Shown in pieces: positions 55,603-63,875 of a stretch of 64,000 nucleotides of DNA. The position numbers and the translations under genes are program-made. The notes below the pieces were generated by a model. It saw only the letters and a program-made list of their open reading frames with translations. It made no database searches and was not told the DNA's origin. This stretch comes from Sphingobium sp. (GTDB lineage Bacteria; Pseudomonadota; Alphaproteobacteria; Sphingomonadales; Sphingomonadaceae): the NCBI GenBank assembly GCA_017745115.1, contig JAGIAA010000010.1, positions 5,851 through 69,850 on the forward strand. The letters run 5' to 3'. Every line of letters begins with the position of its first letter. Positions within the stretch are counted from its first letter, which is position 1.

Positions 55603-56007
55603 ATGAGAGGCACGATATTCGCTTTGGGTATGGCGATCGCCATGGCAGCGATCCCGGCAGTTGCCCACCATTCGTTCGACGGCACCTTCGACAGAAACAG
55701 ACTGGTGAAACTGTCCGGCACAGTGTCCGAATTCACGTTCACCAACCCGCACAGCTATTTCACGCTTACGGTCACAGGCGCGGATGGCAAACCGGAATCC
55801 TGGCACATCGAGACGACATCGGCGACGGGGCTGGGCGCGCGCGGCTGGACCGAGCACAGCATCAACCCTGGCGAGGCGCTAGCCGTGGAAGGATGGGTCG
55901 CCAAGGATGGCAGGCGCTATGTGCGAATGCGCTCGATGAACCACTCCGACGGAACGTCGGTCGGACTCTGGCTTCCGCCCGGGCCAACGCCTCTGCCGGC
56001 TGCGTGA
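55603..56007 (+). CDS. DUF6152 family exported protein
   Basis: A 134-residue protein with a signal peptide (MRGTIFALGMAIAMAAIPAV, cleavage near AVAHH). The HHSFDGTFD start, KLSGTVSEFTFTNPHSYFTL and the WVAKDGRRYVRMRS segment are typical of DUF6152, a family of unknown function with an OB-like sheet. GAGCAGGAGCAGG precedes the ATG. It stands alone. Confidence 0.8.
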   Translation: MRGTIFALGMAIAMAAIPAVAHHSFDGTFDRNRLVKLSGTVSEFTFTNPHSYFTLTVTGADGKPESWHIETTSATGLGARGWTEHSINPGEALAVEGWVAKDGRRYVRMRSMNHSDGTSVGLWLPPGPTPLPAA

Positions 56008-56056
56008 AGACTCAGGCTCGGCCTCGTTCCCCGTTCCGCTCGGTCGCCTCGCATAC

Positions 56057-57496
56057 CTATCGCGCGAGAAAGACGGGGTAATTCAGAGCCTCGGGCAGAC
56101 TGGCCAGATTGAGCTCCAGCATGACCCCTTCGTCGAGCAGGACGCCCACCGTGAATGCGCCGAAAGCGAGCAAACTCAGAGGCGCGACGCCGTCTGCGCC
56201 AAAAGCGACGCGGACAGGATCGCCAAAGGTGGGATGAAGGAAGAACATCGCATTCTGCTTGCCGGCCGCGACTTTCTCGACCGCTTCGGGCGTGTCGGCC
56301 TTAACCTTCAACTGGACGTTGAATTGCTCGGGATTGCCCTCGATGCCACTCACGGTTCCCTCAAGCGTATACCCGTCCCGTGACGCCGATCCCCCAAACC
56401 GGCCTTTCCAAGGGTCGTCGGGATCGCGATCAGCGACGGGAATGGTGCTGATCACCCTGAGCGCCTCTTTCAGGAGGTTCGTCTTCGGTAGGCGTTCCGC
56501 CGCAGCCGTGATGATCCTCCCGACATCAAGCGAAGGCCCGCCCTCGTCGGGCTTTTTCTGCACGGCGCTGGCATTCGCCTCCAGTTGCCTGATTTTTTCG
56601 TCCGCTTCGGCCTTCTGCTGTTCCAGCCTAGCCTTGGCGAGATTGATCTCGCTTTCTTTCTGCGCCAACAGCCGCTCGCTTGCTTCGCGCTGCGCGTCCA
56701 GCAGGCGCTTGTTCGCATCCGCGAGCGCGAATTCGATCGCATTGCGCCGGGCAATCACCATCTCGGGAATGAAGTACCGCCGCATCCACAGATAGGCCAT
56801 GAGGAAGCCCAGGAGGGCGAAGCCCGTCATGACGAGGCCGCCCGGCATCGGGTTGATCGCCGCGAAGTTCGTCGAGGTGTCCTGGTGCATGGCCCGGGTC
56901 AGATATTTCGCGGTCCACTGGAAGTAATCGCGCCAGACCGAAAATTGCGTCAACGTCAGACCAACGATGATCTTTGTCAGCCAGTCCGCGATCTGTTCAA
57001 GGCTCGTGTTCTCATCATAGGGAATGTCATAATCCCCGAGTGAGCCGCCCACGGGCGATGGCGGTCCTTCGTCTCTGGCCACCGGCGGTTCGGTCCCGCC
57101 GGCCGCAGGGGCAGCAGGCGCCGGTGCAGGTGCGGCAACTGGCTTGGCGTTGACGGCGGTGGTCTTGCGGGACGTCCAGCCTCGCGTGGTGGGCAGACCA
57201 AACAGCATCCCCAGGGCGACACCGACGAGATAGGCGGACAGCGCTCCGGTGTAGCCCCAGACGATGAATTCCGACGAGACCTCCTTTTTGAGCGAGAAGC
57301 CGTAAAGGCCAAGCACGACGAGCATGACCACGCCCAGCGCGGCCAATTGCGAGAGCAAAGGATCGGTCCGGCCGTCTCTCCTGTTCGACTGGCTGCTCTT
57401 CGGCCCCAAAAGAAGATGCCGAAACCATGGCAATATGCCGAGATCTCGCCATGTCGCGGCAGGTATCCAGGAATCAGGTCCGGATGCATTCGACAT
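56057..57496 (-). CDS. Membrane protein with coiled coil and C-terminal YEATS-like domain
   Basis: A 479-residue protein. TM helices are near 49-68, 78-101, 172-190 and 220-240. Between them is a Pro/Ala linker (115-150) and a segment YDENTSLEQIADWLTKIIVG that recurs in membrane proteins of bacterial conflict systems. Residues about 256-312 are a coiled coil. Residues about 375-476 resemble the prokaryotic YEATS domain (FFLHPTFGDPVRVAF, FGAFTVGVLLDEGVMLELNL). Such domains are proposed sensors or adaptors in counter-invader networks. No effector gene is adjacent, and the domain call is by eye. Confidence 0.7.
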   Translation of the reverse strand: MSNASGPDSWIPAATWRDLGILPWFRHLLLGPKSSQSNRRDGRTDPLLSQLAALGVVMLVVLGLYGFSLKKEVSSEFIVWGYTGALSAYLVGVALGMLFGLPTTRGWTSRKTTAVNAKPVAAPAPAPAAPAAGGTEPPVARDEGPPSPVGGSLGDYDIPYDENTSLEQIADWLTKIIVGLTLTQFSVWRDYFQWTAKYLTRAMHQDTSTNFAAINPMPGGLVMTGFALLGFLMAYLWMRRYFIPEMVIARRNAIEFALADANKRLLDAQREASERLLAQKESEINLAKARLEQQKAEADEKIRQLEANASAVQKKPDEGGPSLDVGRIITAAAERLPKTNLLKEALRVISTIPVADRDPDDPWKGRFGGSASRDGYTLEGTVSGIEGNPEQFNVQLKVKADTPEAVEKVAAGKQNAMFFLHPTFGDPVRVAFGADGVAPLSLLAFGAFTVGVLLDEGVMLELNLASLPEALNYPVFLAR

Positions 57497-57667
57497 CGGC
57501 GCCTCCCCAAAGAAGCCGAAACGAAATCAATGACCTACTGCGCAAGCAGTGAGTCATGACTATACTAGCGAATCCACCCTGTTGCATTTCCTATCATGTT
57601 CATTTGAGAACATGAAGTCATCCGAATGAATATTTGGACTTTGCTGGGACTTTGACACAAACCGCGG

Positions 57668-59116
57668 TCAGGCGGCCGTCTCGATCCCCAGCTCGGCGAG
57701 CTTGCGGTAGAGAGTCGAGCGCCCGATGCCGAGGCGGCGGGCCACTTCCGTCATGCGGCCGCGATAATGGCCGATGGCGAGGCGGATGACGTCCGCCTCG
57801 ATGTCCGAGAGCGAGCGGAGATGCCCGTTCGCCTCGTAGAGCGTGACGCCGATGCCGTTCTCCTGGGCATTGCGCACGATCGAATTCTGCGGCGCCTTCG
57901 GGCGCGGATCGACACGGCCGTAGAGCTCGTCGGAGAGCTGCGGAAAATCGGCCGGCGTGAGCGCATCGCCCTCGCACAGGACGGCGGCGCGGAACAGCGT
58001 GTTGTGGAGCTGGCGGACGTTGCCCGGCCAGTCGTGACGCATGAGCAGGCTGATGGCCTCGCTGGTGACGCCCAGGCTGCGCATGCCCGGCTGCGCGCTG
58101 ATGCGATCGAGCAGATGACGCGCCAATGCCGGCACGTCGCCGCTTCGCTCGCGTAGCGGCGGAATGGTCAGCTGCACGACGTTGAGGCGGTAATAGAGAT
58201 CCTCGCGGAAGCGGCCGGCCTCGACTTCGTCGATCAAGCGCTTGTTGGTCGCCGCGATGACGCGGACATCGACCTGCACCGGCATGCGGCCGCCGACGGG
58301 CTGGATCTCGCCTTCCTGCAGGACGCGAAGCAGCTTGACCTGCGCATCGAGGGGAAGCTCGCTGATCTCGTCCAGGAAGATGGTGCCGCCATTGGCAGTC
58401 ATGAACTTGCCGACATGGCGATCGAACGCACCGGTGAAAGCGCCCCGCTCGTGGCCGAACAGATCGCTCTCGACCAGGTTCGGCGGGATCGCGCCGCAAT
58501 TGACGGTGAGCATCGGCATGCGGGCGCGCGGAGAAGCGGTGTGGATCGCATGCGCGATCACTTCCTTGCCGACGCCGCTTTCGCCCTCGATGAGGATCGG
58601 CACGCGCGCGCGCGCCGCCTTGGCAGCGATGGCCAGCGCGGCACGGAAGGTCGGTGACGATCCCACGATCTCGTCGAAACCGAGCGGGGCGCGAATCTTC
58701 TCGGTGAGCGGGCGCAGTTCACCCTGGTCGCGCGGGCTCGACAGCACGGACTGGAGCGCGGCGAGGAAATTTTCAGGTGCGATCGGCTTGATGAGGAAAT
58801 CGAAGGCGCCCGCCCGCATCGCCTCGACGGCGAGAGCCGCGCTGCCATTGGCGGTCAGCACGAGGACGGGCAGGTTCGGACGCTTGTCGTGAATCGCGCG
58901 AATCAGGGCCGTGGCTTCGAGGCCCGGCGTCCAGTCGTCGATGATGACGGCGGCGAGGCGCAGGCCATCCCGCGTGTCGAGCATGGTCAGCGCATCATCG
59001 GCATTATTGGCGCAAATGCTCCGCCAACCGGCGCGCGAGGCCAGCGCCATGTTCAGGCGGCGCTGCGCAGGCTCGTCGTCGACCAGCATGAGAAGGGGCG
59101 TATCAGCGTCGCTCAT
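57668..59116 (-). CDS. Sigma-54-dependent response regulator (NtrC family)
   Basis: A 482-residue activator from ATG 59116. The N-terminal receiver has LVDDEPAQRRL, the phosphorylated Asp in VIIDDWTPGL and Lys in LIKPIAP. The AAA+ domain has Walker A GESGVGKEV, the sigma-54 contact loop GAFTGA, and the Walker B ending FLDEISELP. The C-terminal Fis-type helix-turn-helix is EVARRLGIGRSTLYRKLAEL. No sensor kinase is adjacent. It is divergent from the cox4-pnt genes, with 232 bp between. Confidence 0.95.
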   Translation of the reverse strand: MSDADTPLLMLVDDEPAQRRLNMALASRAGWRSICANNADDALTMLDTRDGLRLAAVIIDDWTPGLEATALIRAIHDKRPNLPVLVLTANGSAALAVEAMRAGAFDFLIKPIAPENFLAALQSVLSSPRDQGELRPLTEKIRAPLGFDEIVGSSPTFRAALAIAAKAARARVPILIEGESGVGKEVIAHAIHTASPRARMPMLTVNCGAIPPNLVESDLFGHERGAFTGAFDRHVGKFMTANGGTIFLDEISELPLDAQVKLLRVLQEGEIQPVGGRMPVQVDVRVIAATNKRLIDEVEAGRFREDLYYRLNVVQLTIPPLRERSGDVPALARHLLDRISAQPGMRSLGVTSEAISLLMRHDWPGNVRQLHNTLFRAAVLCEGDALTPADFPQLSDELYGRVDPRPKAPQNSIVRNAQENGIGVTLYEANGHLRSLSDIEADVIRLAIGHYRGRMTEVARRLGIGRSTLYRKLAELGIETAA

Positions 59117-59348
59117 TTGAAAATATGTCCTGCCTGTCCCCTTCGCGGGAATAAACCAGCGGGGTAAAGAGGCCCTTAAACCTTGTGCCATTCGTGCCGG
59201 CGCGGGACGAAAAAGGCCTGCTTTGGATCAAACGAGCCGGCTCTCCTTCTTCATCCACCAAAAATCGGGACCGCGGCCGGGCCGGGCTTGAGAGGCGCGC
59301 GCCTTGCCGCTAGACAGGGCGTGAGGATGTACAAAGGGGCCTGAACAC

Positions 59349-59474
59349 ATGGTGCATGACGAAGAGATTGTTGCCGCTCGCTCGACCTTCAAAGGGTTCG
59401 TGTCGCTGATGACATGGGGGACGATCGGCAGCGCGATTGTGGGCTTCCTGGTCATCCTGCTAATATCGAAATAA
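59349..59474 (+). CDS. aa3-type cytochrome c oxidase subunit IV, 41 residues
   Basis: A very short gene encoding a single-TM protein: MVHDEEIVAARSTFKGFVSL, then MTWGTIGSAIVGFLVILLIS and a final Lys. The acidic N-terminus followed by a helix from about residue 19 is the alphaproteobacterial aa3 oxidase subunit IV family, a small accessory subunit of the terminal oxidase. Genes for the other oxidase subunits are not in the window. It lies 21 bp ahead of pntAa, a pairing that recurs in sphingomonads. Confidence 0.8.
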   Translation: MVHDEEIVAARSTFKGFVSLMTWGTIGSAIVGFLVILLISK

Positions 59475-59495
59475 CGGCCCTTTCCCGTCGCAACC

Positions 59496-60623
59496 GTGAA
59501 GATCGCGGTCCTCAGAGAAACAGCGCCTGGCGAGAAGCGGGTCGCCGCTTCCGCCGAGACCGTGCGCAAGTTTATCGGGCTCGGTGCAGCGGTTGCGGTC
59601 GAATCGGGCGCAGGGCTGACGGCGAGCGTCAGCGACGCGGACTATGAGGCAGCAGGCGCCAGCATCGGCACGCGCGCGGCGGTCCTGAAGGACGCCGGCA
59701 TCATCCTTTGTGTGCAAGGCCCCGATCCGGCGAGCCTCAAGGGCATCCAGCCCGGCGCACTGGTCGTCGGCGGGCTCAATCCGTTCGGGGAGCGCGCCCG
59801 GGTCGACGCCTATGCGACAGCGGGCGTGGAAGCGCTGGCCATGGAATTCATGCCGCGCATCACGCGCGCGCAGTCGATGGACATCTTGTCCTCCCAGTCC
59901 AATCTCGCGGGCTACAAGGCCGTGCTCGACGCCGCCGCCGAATATGGTCGCGCCTTCCCGATGATGATGACGGCCGCCGGGACGGTGTCGGCCGCACGCG
60001 TCTTCATCATGGGCGTCGGCGTTGCGGGCCTGCAGGCGATCGCGACGGCACGGCGACTGGGCGCCCAGGTGAGCGCGACCGACGTCCGCGCCGCCACCAA
60101 GGAGCAGATCGAATCGCTCGGCGCCAAGCCGATCTTCGTCGAGGCCGTAAAGGGCATCGAGGGCGAAGGTACCGGCGGCTATGCGACGGAAATGTCACCC
60201 GAATATCAGAAAGCGCAGGCCGAGCTGGTCTCCAGCCATATCGCCAAGCAGGACATCGTGATCACCACGGCGCTGATACCCGGCCGCGCCGCGCCGCGCC
60301 TGATCAGCGATGCGCAGATCGCGACAATGAAGCCCGGCAGCGTGATCGTCGACTTGGCGGTCGAGCAAGGCGGCAATGTCGAGGGCGCCGTCGCGGGCGA
60401 AGTGGTCGAGAAGCATGGCGTCAAGATCGTCGGCCACAAGAACGTGCCGAGCCGCCTTGCCGCCGACACGTCGGCCCTGTTCGCGCGCAACCTGTTCAAT
60501 TTCCTCTCGGCCTATTGGGACAAGGACACAGGCGCGCCCGTCCTCCCCGATGACGACGAGATCGTGAAAGGCATTCGGCTCACCAAGGACGGCAAGGTCA
60601 TCAACGAGAGGCTGCTGGGGTGA
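59496..60623 (+). CDS. pntAa: NAD(P) transhydrogenase subunit alpha, part 1
   Basis: A 375-residue NAD(H)-binding domain I protein of the proton-translocating transhydrogenase. It starts at GTG 59496 (MKIAVLRETAPGEKRVAASA). The NAD fold has VFIMGVGVAGLQAIATARRL, then ATDVRAATKEQIESLGAKPI and the QDIVITTALIPGRAAPRLIS region. In this split-alpha arrangement the membrane part is a separate gene, pntAb, here displaced by three inserted genes. The enzyme converts NADH + NADP+ to NAD+ + NADPH using the proton gradient. Confidence 0.96.
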   Translation: MKIAVLRETAPGEKRVAASAETVRKFIGLGAAVAVESGAGLTASVSDADYEAAGASIGTRAAVLKDAGIILCVQGPDPASLKGIQPGALVVGGLNPFGERARVDAYATAGVEALAMEFMPRITRAQSMDILSSQSNLAGYKAVLDAAAEYGRAFPMMMTAAGTVSAARVFIMGVGVAGLQAIATARRLGAQVSATDVRAATKEQIESLGAKPIFVEAVKGIEGEGTGGYATEMSPEYQKAQAELVSSHIAKQDIVITTALIPGRAAPRLISDAQIATMKPGSVIVDLAVEQGGNVEGAVAGEVVEKHGVKIVGHKNVPSRLAADTSALFARNLFNFLSAYWDKDTGAPVLPDDDEIVKGIRLTKDGKVINERLLG

Positions 60624-60979
60624 TCTTGGCAACATTTCTCTCGGCAGCAACGCCCTTGCCGGCGGCAAAGCGAGAGGAGTTGGTCTCGTCATGGCTGGCG
60701 GCTGAAGTTGCGGTGTCGGATTTAGGACACTTCGTCTGCAAAGACCGGGGGCGACGGGAACAGCTAGACTGGGCCGTGCGTGAGTTCAAAGCGATGATCG
60801 GGGATTTCGAAAAACGGTTTGGTCCATTGACCGACGAAGAAGAGGGCCAGGTTCCGTTGATGGAGAGCGCCTATTACAATGGCTGCGCGGATTCCCGCCC
60901 TGAACGATGGGACATGCTGCTCACACATGCGGACGAGAAACTCACAGAATTCGAAACGCACATCAGGAGCGCCAAATGA
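60620..60979 (+). CDS. Small hypothetical protein in the pnt operon
   Basis: A 119-residue protein starting in a GTGA overlap with pntAa, and overlapped in turn by the next gene (ATGA). It is largely helical and acidic, with Cys at 40 and 89. The REELVSSWLAAEVAVSDLGH and MLLTHADEKLTEFETHIRSA stretches show no family I know. The two overlaps make it a true translated gene by context. Confidence 0.6.
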   Translation: MILATFLSAATPLPAAKREELVSSWLAAEVAVSDLGHFVCKDRGRREQLDWAVREFKAMIGDFEKRFGPLTDEEEGQVPLMESAYYNGCADSRPERWDMLLTHADEKLTEFETHIRSAK

Positions 60980-61476
60980 AACCCATACTCTCACTCGGGG
61001 GAGGCATTTTTGCGGTGGCCCTTATCTCTTCCACCTCGACGCCCGCCCTCGCCCAGCCCGCCGTCCCGTCGGTCCAGCATTTCATGATGGGCATCTCGGT
61101 TGCCGATATCGAGAAGATGACGAAATGGTATGGCGAGATGCTGGGCTTCAAGGTCGCGAAGGAAGTGCCGATGGGCACGGGCGGCGGCAAGGTTCGTTTC
61201 CTCGAAGCTGGCAATGAGCGGATCGAGCTGGTCTATACGCCGGATTCCAAGCCGGGGACCGAGCATGCCCTCCCCGGCTCACCAGGCCAGACGCGCGGCT
61301 TCGTGCAACTCGCCATGGAAGTGCCCGACCTCGATGCCGCCAAAGCCGCGCTCGCTGCCAAGGGCGTGAAGCCCGGTCTCGACATCACGCCCATTCCGCC
61401 GCTCGGCATCCGCATCATGGTGCTGCGCGATCCCGAGGGCAATCCGATCGAATTGTTGCAGAAACTAAAAAACTGA
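60976..61476 (+). CDS. Exported VOC/glyoxalase-fold protein (first of two)
   Basis: A 166-residue protein with a signal peptide (hydrophobic run to about 24, cleavage near ALAQP), so it acts in the periplasm. The VOC fold has QHFMMGISVADIEKMTKWYG, MLGFKVAKEVPMG, and the C-terminal GIRIMVLRDPEGNPIELLQ with a metal-ligand-type Glu. AGGAGC precedes ATG 60976. Its substrate is unknown. The next gene is a paralogue. Confidence 0.85.
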   Translation: MKPILSLGGGIFAVALISSTSTPALAQPAVPSVQHFMMGISVADIEKMTKWYGEMLGFKVAKEVPMGTGGGKVRFLEAGNERIELVYTPDSKPGTEHALPGSPGQTRGFVQLAMEVPDLDAAKAALAAKGVKPGLDITPIPPLGIRIMVLRDPEGNPIELLQKLKN

Positions 61477-61490
61477 ACGGAGAGAATGCC

Positions 61491-61976
61491 ATGAAGATTC
61501 CCGCCCATATGCTGATGCCAGGCGCGTTGGCAGCACTCATGGCCGCTCCGCTCCATGCCGCCGAGCCCACGCTGCAGCCCTTCATGGTCGCCGTATCTGT
61601 CACTGACCTCAAGAAGGAAACCGACTGGTATGTGAACATGCTGGGCGCGAAGGTCGTCAAGGATGCCGATTTCGGGAATAGCGGAACGCATTTCCGCTGG
61701 CTGATGATCGGCAACCAGCGCCTCGAACTGGTCTATTCGCCAACGGCGAAGGACAGCAGCCCGGCCCGCGGCAAGCCGCCTGCGCATGCCGGTCTGCACG
61801 GCTATACTCACTTTACCCTGCAGTCGCCGGACCTCGCCGCCACCAAGGCGGCCCTGCTCGCCAAGGGGGCCACGCTGGCGATGGACATCACCGATGTCGC
61901 ACCGCTCGGCATCAAGGTGCTCTACCTCGCCGATCCGGAAGGCAATGCCGTGGAGATCGCACAGCCCGCTGGCTGA
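61491..61976 (+). CDS. Exported VOC/glyoxalase-fold protein (second of two)
   Basis: A 161-residue paralogue of the preceding protein, also with a signal peptide (MKIPAHMLMPGALAALMAAP, cleavage near LHAAE). It has VSVTDLKKETDWYVNMLGAK, HGYTHFTLQSPDLAATKAAL and VLYLADPEGNAVEIAQ. One possible metal ligand His is in YTHF. The pair lies between pntAa and pntAb, which are normally adjacent. Confidence 0.85.
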   Translation: MKIPAHMLMPGALAALMAAPLHAAEPTLQPFMVAVSVTDLKKETDWYVNMLGAKVVKDADFGNSGTHFRWLMIGNQRLELVYSPTAKDSSPARGKPPAHAGLHGYTHFTLQSPDLAATKAALLAKGATLAMDITDVAPLGIKVLYLADPEGNAVEIAQPAG

Positions 61977-62001
61977 TCGGACGGACGACAGGGGAACCCC
62001 A

Positions 62002-62286
62002 ATGGACTTCATCGCCATCCTCTCCATCTTCGTGCTGGCCTGCTTCGTCGGCTATTATGTCGTCTGGTCGGTGACCCCGGCGCTGCACACGCCGCTCATG
62101 GCGGTCACCAACGCGATCAGCTCGGTCATTATCGTCGGCGCGCTGATTGCGGCCGCCGAGGCGGAGAACCCGATCGCGCACTGGCTGGGCCTTGGCGGCG
62201 TCGTCCTCGCGTCGATCAACATCTTCGGCGGGTTCGCCGTCACTGAGCGAATGCTGGCGATGTACAAGAAGAAAGAGCGCAAGTGA
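62002..62286 (+). CDS. pntAb: NAD(P) transhydrogenase subunit alpha, part 2
   Basis: A 94-residue membrane domain with three or four TM helices. MDFIAILSIFVLACFVGYYV, WSVTPALHTPLMAVTNAISS and GGFAVTERMLAMYKKKE are the family pattern. ATG 62002 follows GGGGAACC. It shares its last base with the pntB start. Confidence 0.94.
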   Translation: MDFIAILSIFVLACFVGYYVVWSVTPALHTPLMAVTNAISSVIIVGALIAAAEAENPIAHWLGLGGVVLASINIFGGFAVTERMLAMYKKKERK

Positions 62287-63713
62287 TGGAGGGCTTGGCC
62301 GTCACCCCGCTCGTCGCCTTCGCCTATCTGGTCTCGGGCGTCTTGTTCATCCTCGCTCTGCGCGGCCTTTCCAGCCCTGAGAGCAGCCGGCGCGGCAATC
62401 GGCTCGGCATGCTCGGCATGCTCATCGCCGTCGGCACGACCATGGCGACGCACGATGCGGTCGCGCTGCCAGAGCTTGGCGGGGCGATCCTGATCGGCGG
62501 CCTCATCGGCTTCTTCGTGGCGCGCAAGATCGCCATGACGGCCATGCCGCAGCTGGTCGCGGCGTTTCACAGCTTGGTCGGCCTCGCGGCGGTGGTGGTG
62601 GGTGCCGCAGCCTATCTCAATCCGGAATCGTTCGGCATTCTCGATGCCGCCACGCAGCAGATCCACCATGCCAGCCGCATCGAGCTGGGCCTTGGGGTGG
62701 CGATCGGCGCCATCACCTTCTCGGGATCAGTCATCGCGTTCCTCAAGCTCAACGGCAACATGTCGGGCAAGCCGATCCTGCTGCCGCTGCGCCATGTCAT
62801 CAACCTGGGCACGCTCGTTGCGATCCTGGGCCTCATCGGCTGGTTCTACGCCCTGCCCGCACCGACCGGCGTGCCATGGCTGTTCTGGACCGTGGTCGCC
62901 CTCTCCTTCCTGATCGGCTTCCTGCTCATCATTCCGATCGGCGGCGCGGACATGCCGGTCGTCGTCTCCATGCTGAACAGCTATTCGGGCTGGGCCGCGG
63001 CGGCGATGGGCTTCACGCTGCAGAACACGGCGATGATCATCACCGGCGCACTGGTCGGCTCCTCCGGCGCGATTCTGAGCTACATCATGTGCAAGGCCAT
63101 GAACCGCGGCTTCCTGGCGGTGATCGCCGGCGGTTTCGGCGCCGAAGCGGCGCCGGGCGGCGGCGAGGCCAAGGAACAGCGGCCGTGGAAGCGCGGCTCG
63201 GCCGAGGACGCCGCGTTCCTGATGAAGCAGGCCGACAGCGTCATCATCGTGCCCGGCTACGGCATGGCCGTCTCCCAGGCCCAGCATGCGCTGCGGGAGA
63301 TGGCCGACATGCTCAAGGCCGAGGGCGTCAGCGTCAAATATGCCATTCATCCGGTCGCGGGACGCATGCCGGGCCATATGAACGTGCTGCTCGCCGAAGC
63401 CAACGTGCCGTATGACGAAGTGTTCGAGCTCGAAGACATCAACAGCAGCTTTGCGCAGACGGATGTCGCCTTCGTGATCGGCGCCAATGACGTCACCAAT
63501 CCCGCCGCCAAGACCGACAAGACGTCACCGATCTTTGGCATGCCGATCCTCGACGTCGGCAACGCCAAGACGGTGCTGTTCGTGAAGCGATCCATGGGCG
63601 GCGTCGGCTATGCCGGTGTCGACAATGACGTCTTCTATCAGGATAATACGATGATGCTGCTGGCTGACGCTAAGAAGATGGTCGAGGAAATCGTGAAGTC
63701 ATTGGGACATTAA
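62286..63713 (+). CDS. pntB: NAD(P) transhydrogenase subunit beta
   Basis: A 475-residue subunit with a membrane half (about nine TM helices) and a C-terminal NADP(H)-binding domain III. Segments are GMLGMLIAVGTTMATHDAVA, MLNSYSGWAAAAMGFTLQN, VPGYGMAVSQAQHALREMAD, HPVAGRMPGHMNVLLAEANV and GANDVTNPAAKTD. I use ATG 62286, one base overlapping pntAb; GTG 62283 just before is an alternative. The transhydrogenase may balance NADPH with the zwf flux. Confidence 0.96.
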   Translation: MEGLAVTPLVAFAYLVSGVLFILALRGLSSPESSRRGNRLGMLGMLIAVGTTMATHDAVALPELGGAILIGGLIGFFVARKIAMTAMPQLVAAFHSLVGLAAVVVGAAAYLNPESFGILDAATQQIHHASRIELGLGVAIGAITFSGSVIAFLKLNGNMSGKPILLPLRHVINLGTLVAILGLIGWFYALPAPTGVPWLFWTVVALSFLIGFLLIIPIGGADMPVVVSMLNSYSGWAAAAMGFTLQNTAMIITGALVGSSGAILSYIMCKAMNRGFLAVIAGGFGAEAAPGGGEAKEQRPWKRGSAEDAAFLMKQADSVIIVPGYGMAVSQAQHALREMADMLKAEGVSVKYAIHPVAGRMPGHMNVLLAEANVPYDEVFELEDINSSFAQTDVAFVIGANDVTNPAAKTDKTSPIFGMPILDVGNAKTVLFVKRSMGGVGYAGVDNDVFYQDNTMMLLADAKKMVEEIVKSLGH

Positions 63714-63728
63714 ACATCTCTCATATAC

Positions 63729-63822
63729 CCGTTCGTCCTGAACTTGTCGCAGGACTGTCCTTCTTCTTTTCAACGGCTCGGAAGTAAGGAGTACGGTCCT
63801 TCGACAAGCTCAGGACGAACGG
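63729..63822. repeat. Inverted repeat after pntB
   Basis: CCGTTCGTCCTGAACTTGTC (from 63729) is inverted as GACAAGCTCAGGACGAACGG (ending 63822) with one mismatch over those 20 bases. It starts 16 bp after the pntB stop and probably also ends transcription. Confidence 0.85.
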
Positions 63823-63875
63823 AGATTTTTTGGTTACGCTTGCCCTTGCCCACAGCATCCCTCAAGAAAGGCATC

